A DNA stretch of 64,000 nucleotides from Maribellus luteus (lineage in GTDB: Bacteria; Bacteroidota; Bacteroidia; Bacteroidales; Prolixibacteraceae): positions 483,516 to 547,515 of the forward strand of contig NZ_QWGR01000004.1 of assembly GCF_003576475.1 (NCBI RefSeq), read 5' to 3'. Position numbers and translations under genes: made by a program. Position 1 is the first letter of the stretch. Every line of letters starts with the position of its first letter. This document shows positions 36,073 to 48,450 of this stretch, one piece after another. The notes beneath the pieces were generated by a model that saw only the letters and a program-made list of their open reading frames with translations, had not been told where the DNA came from and did not search any database.

Positions 36073-36121
36073 TTGTCTGAATTTGCGCCAAAGTTATTTA
36101 AAAATACGAAGGTTTGGTAAC

Positions 36122-36164
36122 AAAAAAAGTCATACTCTCACGCAAGATGAAAGTATGACTTTTT
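36122..36164 (-). terminator. Bidirectional hairpin terminator
   Basis: AAAAAGTCATACT and AGTATGACTTTTT form a 13-bp stem around a 15-nt loop. It follows the beta-galactosidase stop on the minus strand and has T-runs on both strands. Confidence 0.85.
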
Positions 36165-36180
36165 GTATGGTTGAAGCAGT

Positions 36181-39423
<3,243 letters not shown>

Positions 39424-39515
39424 TTACTATTCTGAATTCTGAGCATGGGTCAATAATAAGAATCGTGTTTTCAATTTTCGGCTATTCAGGTAAGAAATAG
39501 CAAAGTTTAATTTTG

Positions 39516-40076
39516 CTATTTCAGAAGAGGACATCCGCAGTTTCTGCAATCGTCATCATTTATATCATGCATAAATGCACAGGCATTGCAAAATACGATG
39601 GTGTCACCCGATTTGTCAAATTTCTCGTACGAATGCAAAGAACCATGGTATCTGACCTTATCGCCGATTTTATAATAATCGTAAACTGTGTCGTCGTCCT
39701 CGTTACGGATTGCGTGCGTATTTCCATCTTCGCTTTTGACGAAGACGATGAAAATGAGCCGTTCTGCTTTCACTCCATTGTAACCAATGTCTTTGTTCGT
39801 TTTTCTTACACTTTTATCGATCACCACTCCATCCCAGGTGCGACTGTCAGTCCTTGTTCTTGTAGAAAAGAAGCCGATAAGGATGAACATAAGCGCAATG
39901 GTAAGCCCGATTTGCAGCGCTTCCGGATTATTCATTTCAGAACTCAGTGCGCCATAGACATAAAAACCTAACACGGCAATGGCAGCAATAATTAATGAAA
40001 AGCCAAATCTCCAGTTTTTGGTATTTTGCCGGTACCTGTCGAAAGCCTGGTCGTTTATTTTTGACGAATACGCCAT
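39516..40076 (-). CDS. Two-TM protein with C-terminal zinc ribbon
   Basis: A 186-residue protein, last gene of the four-gene operon 45304-39516; its start directly abuts the preceding stop. Two hydrophobic helices at about residues 24-42 and 52-68 are followed by a beta-rich stretch (WDGVVIDKSVRK, then ERLIFIVFVKSEDGNTHAI) resembling DUF3592-type domains. The end is a treble-clef-like zinc ribbon: FCNACAFMHDINDDDCRNCG. The ribbon is C-terminal, whereas the two upstream partners have it at the N-terminus. Function unknown. Confidence 0.65.
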   Translation of the reverse strand: MAYSSKINDQAFDRYRQNTKNWRFGFSLIIAAIAVLGFYVYGALSSEMNNPEALQIGLTIALMFILIGFFSTRTRTDSRTWDGVVIDKSVRKTNKDIGYNGVKAERLIFIVFVKSEDGNTHAIRNEDDDTVYDYYKIGDKVRYHGSLHSYEKFDKSGDTIVFCNACAFMHDINDDDCRNCGCPLLK

Positions 40077-40973
40077 TTATTTGCTTTTTAAAAGCGCTAC
40101 AATGTTTTTTAAATCCAATTCCGCCGGAGCCGGTATGTTGAGTTCTTCTGTGTTTTTTAAGGTTCGGTCGTAATAGTAATATTGAATAAAAAGACCGTGG
40201 AAAGGTTGATCAATCATCTTTACTTTTTGAATGCCCGATAAGGGAAAATCCCAGTTGTGGAAAAATCCGTTGATGTAGGCGAATTTTTTTCCGAGTAAAA
40301 CCACTCCGTCGCCCCGCAGGTTTTTGGAGCGGTAGTAGCGAGGCATGCCCAGAGCAAAAGCGGAAATAATGACAATGAGGACCAGCATAACCACTAACAT
40401 GGCGGCTTTTCCTTCTTCGATGAAAACAATGAACGCTCCAAAAATCAATACAATCAAAACGACGGTAATGATCAGGATAGCCTTGTTTTTAGCCTGCTCG
40501 GTGCGGAACAGGGTGTTTACATACGCTGTCTTTTGTTCTTCGCTTAGCGACCACGATGCGATTACATTTTCTCCCGAAATAAGCGTATCCAGTTTTTTGG
40601 CGCGGCTTCGGAAAACCACGGCCGTTATTAGTGCAGCAATCGCAACAAAGATCCCAACCAGCGTGATTGCATATATTCCATGTAAGGGGCTGCCTTCGGT
40701 GAAGGACATAATTACCAGAACGACAGAAATCAGTGCGATCAGCAGTGAAATTGTTACGGGCTTCCGTTGGCTGTTTTTTACTTTGAGCCGATGGTTGATT
40801 TTTCTAAAATCAATGTCTTCCGGGTACTGGTTAAAAGGAGCATTTCCCGGCTCTTTTTGGGGTTCCCCTTCTGTTTTCACTTCCGTTTTAGTGGCTTGTT
40901 TTATTCCGCAGTTTAGGCAGAAAAGCGCATTGTCGGCAAGTTGTGTTCCACAGTTTGTACAGTATTTAGCCAT
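40077..40973 (-). CDS. Zinc-ribbon membrane protein
   Basis: A 298-residue protein with an N-terminal zinc ribbon (YCTNCGTQLADNALFCLNCG), a charged linker and four hydrophobic helices: two at about 72-90 and 98-118, and two at about 168-186 and 190-212. The C-terminal 85 residues look like a PH-like domain (RGDGVVLLGKKFAYINGFFH, IQKVKMIDQPFHGLFIQYYY). It lies 3 bp after the other N-terminal zinc-ribbon gene and abuts the next one. The ribbon has four cysteines in two CxxC pairs and should bind structural zinc in the cytoplasm. Function unknown. Confidence 0.7.
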   Translation of the reverse strand: MAKYCTNCGTQLADNALFCLNCGIKQATKTEVKTEGEPQKEPGNAPFNQYPEDIDFRKINHRLKVKNSQRKPVTISLLIALISVVLVIMSFTEGSPLHGIYAITLVGIFVAIAALITAVVFRSRAKKLDTLISGENVIASWSLSEEQKTAYVNTLFRTEQAKNKAILIITVVLIVLIFGAFIVFIEEGKAAMLVVMLVLIVIISAFALGMPRYYRSKNLRGDGVVLLGKKFAYINGFFHNWDFPLSGIQKVKMIDQPFHGLFIQYYYYDRTLKNTEELNIPAPAELDLKNIVALLKSK

Positions 40974-40976
40974 CGT

Positions 40977-41579
40977 TTAATTTTTATTTCCGTTAAACAG
41001 CAGTTTGAAATCGATAAAAAGCAAGGTTACGAAAAGCAGTGATGTAAAGGTAAAATTCTGGTCCATAACGCTCTGGTAAATCAGCGCTGCGAGAAAAACT
41101 ACCTGAACGACCACTAGTAGTTTTATAAGCCAGTTGTAAGGTTTCGGTTTTTTCAGCCGGATAAAAACCAGGACCAAGACAAGAAATGAAAAAAACAATA
41201 TTCCGAGTACCTCGTTGAGGCGGTAACTTCGCACTGCCAGTATGGTATTGACGATGAGGTATAGCCAGGTCCAGATGGTTACTCCTCCAGCTGTTTCTTG
41301 TTTAGCCACCTCAGTTACTTTTGTTTTTGAAGTTACTTCCTGTGCTTTTTTTGCACCGGTTTTGCTTTTCTCAATCCATTCTGAAGCATTCTTCTGAAAA
41401 GAGGAAGTTGCTTTGCTTCTCAGGCTGCTCTTCAGTTGTTGTTCAACTCCCTTAAACATTTTCTCTTTGTAGCCCGAAGCATATGTTTTGCTTTGTGCTG
41501 TAATAGATGCAGTGCCGCAGGCAGGACAAAACTTTGCGACAGGGAGTAGCGATTTTCCGCATTGGGTGCAATAAGCCAT
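40977..41579 (-). CDS. Zinc-ribbon protein with C-terminal membrane helices
   Basis: A 200-residue protein with an N-terminal zinc ribbon (YCTQCGKSLLPVAKFCPACG), then a lysine-rich, partly helical linker (about residues 30-95) and four hydrophobic segments in the last 100 residues. It begins 11 bp after the stop of the 1237-residue protein and is the second gene of that operon. It shares the ribbon and layout of the following gene but not its C-terminal domain. Function unknown. Confidence 0.7.
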   Translation of the reverse strand: MAYCTQCGKSLLPVAKFCPACGTASITAQSKTYASGYKEKMFKGVEQQLKSSLRSKATSSFQKNASEWIEKSKTGAKKAQEVTSKTKVTEVAKQETAGGVTIWTWLYLIVNTILAVRSYRLNEVLGILFFSFLVLVLVFIRLKKPKPYNWLIKLLVVVQVVFLAALIYQSVMDQNFTFTSLLFVTLLFIDFKLLFNGNKN

Positions 41580-41590
41580 GGTTTTATGTT

Positions 41591-44500
41591 TTAGCTGTTT
41601 GAAGGAACTCCTTTGTCAAATGTTTTTAAATCTTTGAATCCGTTTTTAATGGCTTCGTTCAGCGTTTTCAGATCGTGCCCCGTAACCCGTTTAATTGTCT
41701 TTTCAATTTTTTCCACCCGGTGCGGATCGGCATCACTCGTAATTTGTGTTGAGACCTGTTTCGCATAATTCATTGCCAACTGGGTTTTCGGATCGAGTTC
41801 AGGAATATCCAGGTTCTGGCTTTTGTATCCTTTTCGCACATCCTCCAGTGTTTTTATTCCTTTCTGAAGTTGTGCGTATGCTTCGGGTTTGGTGCCGTTG
41901 TCGATCGAATTTTGTACTTTGTTTTTATACATTTCTCCTGTTTTTTCAGCACTAATCAGCCTCGAATTTCCTTTTTTTACCTGCTTGATGTTGGCATCCA
42001 GAATTTCGACTTCCCCTGTTTTTGGATTGACAACGTGGTCGGAATAATCAGAGCAAGCTTCGGCATCGAAACGGTCGGTGCCGCGCTGCTGGTGTTTTTC
42101 TGCCCATTCCTGGTTGCTGATTCCTTCCGGTTTTCCCGTCAGCTCACCAAAAATATCGTACGAGTCTTCTTTCCATTTTTGAGTTTCCACTTCGTGAAAT
42201 TCAATTTTGCCTTCAGCGGTTTTTACTTTTCGCAGAACCCGGTAGTCACGGTCGGTGTTTACACTGTTCGGGTCGGCACCGGGAGTCCTGAATTCGTCAA
42301 TAATTACTTCGTGTTGCGGTATGCCAAGTTTTTGGGCGATCGCCTGTTTTAATTTGATATCGTGAACATTGTAAATCGATTTTCGTGTGCGCACAAAAAT
42401 TTCTTTTAGCTCCGGGCTTCCCCATTTTTTTATGGTTCGTACTTTTTCAGGGTCGCGCATTATTTCCAGCAGTTTTTTCTGGCTAAGCACTTTTTTCCCC
42501 ATTTCCGTTTTGGTGTTTTTCATGAAGTCTTCGAAAAACTCTTTGGGAGAAGCAAAGCCGGTTTGACGGTTCATGTATTCGCGGTGCAGTTTTTCGGTCA
42601 GTTTCCGCATAATCATTTCTTCGGTCAATCCCTGGGCTGTTAGTTTTGCGGCTTCCCACACCGAATAGTTGGTTTGATAGAGGTTGTAGGCAAATTCGGT
42701 GGCGATGTAAACTGCGTAAGCCAGCGGTTTGTTTTTTCCGACAATCAGCTCAATGTTTTCAATCGACAATAAACGTCCCTTGGTCTGGCTCATTAGTACC
42801 GACATGATTTTTTCTTTCTGCAAATTCCAGAAATCCTCTGCTGTTGCATTGGGCTCATAATACATCATTTTAATGGCATCGATCATTGTCGATTTGGTCA
42901 GTCCGAGCGCGGTGGAGCCTAGCCCCCCTGTAAAATAGGCGGTTAAGGCATTAAAGGCAATATCTCCGGCCCACTCTGTCCATTCGAGGGTGGTAGTAAT
43001 AAGATTTGCCCAAGCCTCCTCCAGTTTGTAACCTTCGGCCCCTTCTGCTAAAATCAGTTCCCCGGCAATTTTCCAGATACGGTTGCGCATTTCAACCATA
43101 CCCTCGACCCCCAACTTCATTTTTTGCGACTCCAGGATATCGTAAAGTTTGTTTTTCGAGTCTCCCGCCGGCATGTAATTATTCAACACATATTTACATT
43201 CCTCGTACGCTTTTACCCAATCCGGAAACTCATCGCCAATTCCGTAAGTCTTTACTTTAACATTTATAATTTTCTCGAACAGCTCCGGTTTTTCGTGGTT
43301 GACAACAGGCGCACTTACCTTGTATTTTATTGAATGAATATCACCAATCCCTGGGATTTCAGCCTGTGTTGTAAACTTATAGTGCCCGTAAGGTATATTT
43401 CCCAACAAGTCGATAAATTCGAATTGAGGTAGCAAGACACTCATCAGGTTGAGGGTTTTATCATCGTCTGAAAGCAGTTCAAATTGTAAATCCTTTAATC
43501 CCTCTGAATCAACAATGATCTGGTTGCTTTGCGGATCATAAATATTCAGCGCAAAATCGATAAAACTTTCATGAGGTTTGTTGGCCGTAAACGGAAGGTC
43601 TCCGCTTTTATTTACGCCGTGTCGGATCAAAAGACCTTCCTGCGAAACCATGATGGTAAGATGCCGTTCGATGGGTTCTTCATCGCCCTGGGCAGCCGAA
43701 ATGGCGAGTGTCCGGCTGATCACCGATTCGTTCTCTCCGGGCGAAACCAGGGGGCCGGTGAGCCTGACCGAAACACGGGTTTCGTTTTGTTTTTCAATAT
43801 CGATCATGGTCAGTGGGTCAGCCGGGTCAACTCCGATCCGGTATTCGGCACTGAAATTCCAACCCTTTTCTTCGCCGGCATTCTCAATCCACGCATCAAA
43901 GGTGATTTCACTCATTTCGTCCGAAACAGGGAAGGTGGCATCTTCGATTTCGGTTTCTATCCGGCAGTCGAGCAACGCTATTTCCAGGTCGTTTTGCAGT
44001 GGTGGCTCTCCTTCGGGCACATCGTCCATGTACAAGCTCAGAAAAACAGAGCCTGGCATGTTGGCCGTTTTATTGTTTGGATTCGGGCTGGTGCTCCCCA
44101 TGTTAATAGCGATTTTTTCATCATCAATTACCGGTTCCGATAAGTCAATCCAATCACTTTGGGGCTTAAATACAATTTGTTCAGTAAGTTCGGGAAGGCT
44201 GGTTCCCTCTTCGTCAAGAACCTGTGCCTGAATGGTCAGCACCTGGTAAGTGTCGGGACGAAGACTGCGTTTTCCGGCAGGGATCGTTTCTATTGAAATA
44301 CGGGGTTTGGTCTGGGTTTGAATGCGAACCGATTTCTGAAATTCGTGTCCATCGGCACTTGCCTGAACCATTAAATCGAACGAGGCTTTTTCTGGTTTCC
44401 CGCTTAACAGAAGCTGTGCCGAAACGCTTCCAGAGGCTTGCGGAGGAGTGACTTTTAGCGCTTTTTCAGGACTTACTATCCTGATTTGGGCAGCCGGGTA

Positions 44501-45304
44501 TTTCCGTTGTGTTTTTGGGGTGATTTTGTAAACAACCACCTCTAAAACATCGGGTTGATTTTGTGCCAGCTGAAAGTTTTCCTTGTTCAGATTCAGGATG
44601 TACTTAACTTTTTCTTCTTCCTCTTTTTCTTCTTTTTCGTTTTTCTTGGAGGTAGTTTTTTTAGTGGTTGTTTTGGGTTTTTTGAAAAGTTTTCGTCCCA
44701 GGGCTGCTGCTCCTCCTGCGCCAATCAATCCAATTATTGCTTCCCAGGGCACTTCGTCTTCTGATGATGAACCAGTGCCGGGTGCTTCAGAACTACTTTC
44801 TTCCGATGCAGAGTCCAAAGGAGGAGCGAACCCTGGAGCCATATTATACCCGGTTTGCGTTCCCTTGACATCGTCGTCGTAAGCTTGTTGCAACGACGAC
44901 GGCCTGTAGCCCATCCTGGTGCCTATAAAATGGAATTTACCCGTTTGAGAATTCTGAACAAGTGAATATGAATTTATAGCTGTGCCATAAGTGCCTTGAG
45001 TTGACGAGAAAATATGAGCTCCCGAAATGGTGCCGGGTTCTCTTTTTCCTGCCAAATTTTTGGTATGAAATTTTACAACTCGTGAAACTTCAAATCTTCG
45101 CCGGTCAACGGTTTCTCCATTTACCGAAATATCTCCTCCCGAATTGCGGATTAACTCCTGAACTGCCTGCTCAATTTCAGCATCAGAGGGAAGTCTGTTC
45201 CATTGCAGCCCTCCGGCTTGTGTGGCTACATTCATCGGGTTTTGCGCCCCAATTGTGAAAGATAACAGAATCAGTATTAGCAGAATGGTATTTGTTTTCA
45301 TCAT
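41591..45304 (-). CDS. Very large exported multidomain protein of unknown function
   Basis: A 1237-residue protein heading a four-gene operon. It has a signal peptide (TILLILILLSFTIGA), a domain of about 120 residues, a Ser/Glu-rich linker, one transmembrane helix at about residues 185-205 (WEAIIGLIGAGGAAALG) and a highly charged Lys/Glu stretch. Four or more Ig-like beta domains follow (about 235-650), then a mostly helical region (about 690-1000). The end, about 1000-1150, contains TDRDYRVLRKV, FHEVETQKWKEDSYDIFGEL and RFDAEACSDYSDHVV, followed by a helical tail. The stacking of presentation domains and a compact C-terminal domain recalls polymorphic toxins, but no toxin family is assigned. 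With two adjacent methionines, either may be the start. Confidence 0.65.
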   Translation of the reverse strand: MMKTNTILLILILLSFTIGAQNPMNVATQAGGLQWNRLPSDAEIEQAVQELIRNSGGDISVNGETVDRRRFEVSRVVKFHTKNLAGKREPGTISGAHIFSSTQGTYGTAINSYSLVQNSQTGKFHFIGTRMGYRPSSLQQAYDDDVKGTQTGYNMAPGFAPPLDSASEESSSEAPGTGSSSEDEVPWEAIIGLIGAGGAAALGRKLFKKPKTTTKKTTSKKNEKEEKEEEEKVKYILNLNKENFQLAQNQPDVLEVVVYKITPKTQRKYPAAQIRIVSPEKALKVTPPQASGSVSAQLLLSGKPEKASFDLMVQASADGHEFQKSVRIQTQTKPRISIETIPAGKRSLRPDTYQVLTIQAQVLDEEGTSLPELTEQIVFKPQSDWIDLSEPVIDDEKIAINMGSTSPNPNNKTANMPGSVFLSLYMDDVPEGEPPLQNDLEIALLDCRIETEIEDATFPVSDEMSEITFDAWIENAGEEKGWNFSAEYRIGVDPADPLTMIDIEKQNETRVSVRLTGPLVSPGENESVISRTLAISAAQGDEEPIERHLTIMVSQEGLLIRHGVNKSGDLPFTANKPHESFIDFALNIYDPQSNQIIVDSEGLKDLQFELLSDDDKTLNLMSVLLPQFEFIDLLGNIPYGHYKFTTQAEIPGIGDIHSIKYKVSAPVVNHEKPELFEKIINVKVKTYGIGDEFPDWVKAYEECKYVLNNYMPAGDSKNKLYDILESQKMKLGVEGMVEMRNRIWKIAGELILAEGAEGYKLEEAWANLITTTLEWTEWAGDIAFNALTAYFTGGLGSTALGLTKSTMIDAIKMMYYEPNATAEDFWNLQKEKIMSVLMSQTKGRLLSIENIELIVGKNKPLAYAVYIATEFAYNLYQTNYSVWEAAKLTAQGLTEEMIMRKLTEKLHREYMNRQTGFASPKEFFEDFMKNTKTEMGKKVLSQKKLLEIMRDPEKVRTIKKWGSPELKEIFVRTRKSIYNVHDIKLKQAIAQKLGIPQHEVIIDEFRTPGADPNSVNTDRDYRVLRKVKTAEGKIEFHEVETQKWKEDSYDIFGELTGKPEGISNQEWAEKHQQRGTDRFDAEACSDYSDHVVNPKTGEVEILDANIKQVKKGNSRLISAEKTGEMYKNKVQNSIDNGTKPEAYAQLQKGIKTLEDVRKGYKSQNLDIPELDPKTQLAMNYAKQVSTQITSDADPHRVEKIEKTIKRVTGHDLKTLNEAIKNGFKDLKTFDKGVPSNS

Positions 45305-45578
45305 TCCAGGATAGGTAGGTTAGTCTTATTTTTTATTGCTTCAAAACAACCAGTTTCTCAATCGGATGATTTTGTCAGTTTCCTCCGAATGCTCAACCCA
45401 AATGTCAAATCTCTGATGGTTAAATTAGGAGCCTGGAAACAAATGTTGTACAAAATTAACGGATTCAATTTTTTTGTTTAAAAACGTCAGGCTCAACTCT
45501 GTAAATTTAGCAGATCATTTAAATTTAACAAATAATTTTAAGTTACTTTAATCGGTAATTTTAACAAACTGATAAATT

Positions 45579-45995
45579 GTGGGACAAAGAAAAAATAAAC
45601 ATAAGTTAGGTAAGTGGTTGATCGGAGGGGTTGGTTTCCTGTTTGCCGTTTATGCGGTGTTTTTGCTTTCGCTGATGTTGTGGGGAGAAAGCAGGCAAGC
45701 CGTGCTAACTAGTTACCGGCAAGAATACGGTGAGCGGGATGAAACCATTCGCAACCAGTACAACTATGAATTTGCCTACGAATTTACTGTCGAAGGGAAA
45801 ACTTATTCGGGGACGGGCAGAAGGATAGGTTCTTCGGTTTTTCTGAAATTGAAACCCGGAACTACCATTTCAATAAAATACCTCAAATGCTGCCCTTATT
45901 TAAACTCACACATTGAGGAACGAAAAACCTGGATCAACATCCTGGTGATGGTGGTCGTTTCGGTCGTATTGTTTGGGTTTTCGCGAAAAATGTAA
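45579..45995 (+). CDS. Two-TM protein with extracytoplasmic DUF3592-like domain
   Basis: A 138-residue protein starting with GTG. One helix near the N-terminus (about 12-34) and one at the C-terminus (about 116-134) enclose a beta-rich loop (YNYEFAYEFTVEGKTYSGTG, LKPGTTISIKYL) of the kind seen in DUF3592 proteins. It is divergent from the large-protein operon and convergent with cysteate synthase, leaving only 5 bp between the two stops. Its beta domain is similar in style to the last zinc-ribbon gene of that operon, so a link is possible. Function unknown. Confidence 0.65.
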   Translation: MGQRKNKHKLGKWLIGGVGFLFAVYAVFLLSLMLWGESRQAVLTSYRQEYGERDETIRNQYNYEFAYEFTVEGKTYSGTGRRIGSSVFLKLKPGTTISIKYLKCCPYLNSHIEERKTWINILVMVVVSVVLFGFSRKM

Positions 45996-46000
45996 GGAAT

Positions 46001-47296
46001 TTACTGAAATAGCTTTGATACTTTCTCTTTCACCTCCTCTTCACTTGGATGGATATCAAAAACAATCTCGGGTTTCAGGTAAAACAACTCGTTCTCTTTT
46101 TTGAATTTTTCTTCGCCCCCGCCGGTAATGTTGAGCATGATCAGATCGTCGGCTTTCACCGTTCCGTTTTTGGCTGCTGCAATTAAGGTAGCTGTGGCTA
46201 CTGCCGATGCCGGGTGAATATCGTTGCCCTCTGTTTCAAGGAAAAGCTTTGCAGCTTCGGCGGCTTCCTGGTTGGTGGCCAGCAGTACATCGCCGCCTGC
46301 ATCTTTCATTGCATCATACAGCCCGCCGATAATCGGGTAGGGCGGTTTGCGGTTCGAAAGCACTTTGGCAACAATCTCTTCTACCTGTGTCCGTGCTTCA
46401 TGGTCATCAAAAGGAAGCATCGCCCTTGAGTCGGCTTTCCATGCATCGTGGATGGGCTTGAACGGAAGGTTTTGCGAAACCATCAGTTTCATTTTGTGCG
46501 AACCAAAACGTCCGTCTTCGATCAGTCTGAGATTGGCTTCCCAGGCAGCAATCGCACCTGTTCCGCTTCCAATAGCCTGGAAATAATAATCTGGAATGCG
46601 GCCGATGGTAGTGGTTGCAGAAAGCATGGTGGTTGCCATCCCATCGCGGCGGGCAACGTTTTTGGCACCGCCCTCGGCAACAAAGCCGGGAGTAGCTGCC
46701 ACAATATTCGACAAATGAATAGCATCGAAATAATCGCTTCCCGAGCGACTGCAAATCAGTTTAACGCAGTCGTTTATCGGCTTGTCGAACCACAGCGCGC
46801 TGATGTTGTCTTCGGGTACGCAGATCAACAATGGAATGTGATTGTCAGAACAAACTTTTGCAAAAGCCCTGGATGTGTTTCCGGCTGAAGCCACCACAAG
46901 AACCTTGTTCATGTCGTTGTTCATACGTCCGCAAACGGAGTAAGCTTCTGTTTCTTTGAAAGAGCAGGTTTGCATGTTGACTCCTTTCTCGGGCCAGTAT
47001 CCGCTAAAGGTGATCCAAAGATTTTTAAGGCCCAGTTCTTTGGCCAGACCTTCACTTTTGTAGGTTACCGGTGCCGAAGAGCCTGCCAGTGTTTTGCTGA
47101 TGGGAAGCCAGTCGGCAAATTTATACAGTCCCCAAGAGTCGTCTTTTACTTCAATCTGCTTCTTTTCGTACATGGCCCTGATTAGTGTTGGTTCCACTTC
47201 TCCGGGCGCATCCAGTAACCAGCCGGTATCATTAAAAATTTTACCTGTTTTAATGGATTTCAGCTGATACCTGGTTTTTTCAAAAGTTTTACTCAT
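46001..47296 (-). CDS. Cysteate synthase (PLP-dependent, threonine-synthase fold)
   Basis: A 431-residue cytoplasmic fold-type II PLP enzyme close to the archaeal/bacterial cysteate synthases, which make L-cysteate from O-phosphoserine and sulfite. Visible features are the threonine-synthase-like N-terminal (GWLLDAPGEVEPTLIRAMYE), the active-site lysine in MQTCSFKETEA, the SAGNTSRAFAKV phosphate-binding segment and IGSGTGAIAAWEANL. In Bacteroidota L-cysteate is the head-group precursor of sulfonolipids such as capnine (family knowledge). The acyltransferase and reductase of that pathway are not in the window. The start was set at MSKTFEK; the nine upstream residues lack family character. Confusion with threonine synthase is possible. 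Confidence 0.82.
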   Translation of the reverse strand: MSKTFEKTRYQLKSIKTGKIFNDTGWLLDAPGEVEPTLIRAMYEKKQIEVKDDSWGLYKFADWLPISKTLAGSSAPVTYKSEGLAKELGLKNLWITFSGYWPEKGVNMQTCSFKETEAYSVCGRMNNDMNKVLVVASAGNTSRAFAKVCSDNHIPLLICVPEDNISALWFDKPINDCVKLICSRSGSDYFDAIHLSNIVAATPGFVAEGGAKNVARRDGMATTMLSATTTIGRIPDYYFQAIGSGTGAIAAWEANLRLIEDGRFGSHKMKLMVSQNLPFKPIHDAWKADSRAMLPFDDHEARTQVEEIVAKVLSNRKPPYPIIGGLYDAMKDAGGDVLLATNQEAAEAAKLFLETEGNDIHPASAVATATLIAAAKNGTVKADDLIMLNITGGGEEKFKKENELFYLKPEIVFDIHPSEEEVKEKVSKLFQ

Positions 47297-47446
47297 TATT
47301 TCAATCGTTGAACAGAAGCACAAAAATAGTATTTTGAGTGGGCTTTAAAATAACCTTTTGTGATTTTAGTGTGTTACCGGGGTAAGAGCATTAACATAGT
47401 GGCTTTTAGCGTTTTTAATTTTCCTTTGGCTGCAGGAAGCTGTTTT

Positions 47447-48328
47447 TCAGAATAAAGTGCCGTTTACATGAGGGCCTCTCACGCTTAAGCCAAGTTTCTC
47501 GTTCAGTTTTTGTATGAAATGGGCCGCCAGTTGCGGCGATTCTTCTTCTGTATTTTGATGAACAAAGAAATAAAGGTTCTCCAGTCCGTTTTCAACCCAG
47601 TTTTCAATGCGGTCGATCCAGTCTTCGAGCCGCGTATAATCTGTAGGATGGTTGGCACCAACATAGCGGACAAAAGCAGTGGGCGAAGTCAGCCGCATGT
47701 GGAGTAAATCGCGGCGGCCTGCTGTGTCCACAATTATATTTGCAACTTTGCGCTCTTCCAAAAGTGCATAAAGTTCGGCGGCTACGGCCTCATCGTTGAA
47801 CCAGGCTGGGTGCCTCAGTTCCACTGCCAGCTGGATTCCTGTCGGAAACATATGAATGAAGTCCTTTAAGCGATTGAAGTCCTTGTGTGCAAAGTTGTCG
47901 TTTAGCTGCAAAAATACCATGCCCAGTTTTGATTCGAAATGGCTGATGTTCAGGCAAAACTCGTCAAGCAGGTAGTGTACATCTTTAAGCCTTTTAAAGT
48001 GGCTGATGATGCGGGTTATTTTTGGGAAAAATTTAAAATCATCGGGTGTTTTGTCGCGCCAGGCTGTTACCTGCGGGATAGATGGTGTGCCGTAAAATGA
48101 AGCATTCAGCTCGATGCTGTTGAATTGTGACGAATAATAAAGCAATTCATCTTTGGTTCCCCTGGGGTAGAATCCTTTTAACTCGGTTCTGTTCCATTTG
48201 GCGCAACCCACATAAACTTCCGGTTGCTTCTTCTGCTCGGCATGCGTTAAAACTCTAGCCGTGTCGTTGTGGTCGGGAGGTAGCTCAAAGCTAATCAATG
48301 ACGGGTTATCTACATGGCCGAAGATCAT
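47447..48328 (-). CDS. DUF72 family TIM-barrel protein
   Basis: A 293-residue cytoplasmic protein of the DUF72/YecE family. Diagnostic segments are VGCAKWNRTELKGFYPRGT, YSSQFNSIELNASFYGTP, WRDKTPDDFKFFPKITRIIS, LAVELRHPAWFNDE and the C-terminal FFVHQNTEEESPQLAAHF. The fold is a TIM barrel related to endonuclease IV/xylose isomerase; biochemical function remains open for the family. It is monocistronic between cysteate synthase and the PNGase F operon. The N-terminal 35 residues are longer than in many homologues. Confidence 0.88.
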   Translation of the reverse strand: MIFGHVDNPSLISFELPPDHNDTARVLTHAEQKKQPEVYVGCAKWNRTELKGFYPRGTKDELLYYSSQFNSIELNASFYGTPSIPQVTAWRDKTPDDFKFFPKITRIISHFKRLKDVHYLLDEFCLNISHFESKLGMVFLQLNDNFAHKDFNRLKDFIHMFPTGIQLAVELRHPAWFNDEAVAAELYALLEERKVANIIVDTAGRRDLLHMRLTSPTAFVRYVGANHPTDYTRLEDWIDRIENWVENGLENLYFFVHQNTEEESPQLAAHFIQKLNEKLGLSVRGPHVNGTLF

Positions 48329-48392
48329 GTGAGTTAATTTAAATTCTGTATTTAAAACAAAATTCGGGTTTATTTAACTCAATGACAAATTT

Positions 48393-48422
48393 CAGCCGCT
48401 GTTGTTGTTAACACAGCGGCTG
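48393..48422 (-). terminator. Hairpin terminator of the PNGase F operon
   Basis: CAGCCGCTGT and ACAGCGGCTG form a perfect 10-bp GC-rich stem with a 10-nt loop, 28 bp past the PNGase F-like stop. The tail on the minus strand is AAATTTG, not a clean T-run. Confidence 0.6.
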
Positions 48423-48450
48423 AGTGAGCAAGTATCAATAGTTAATTCTA

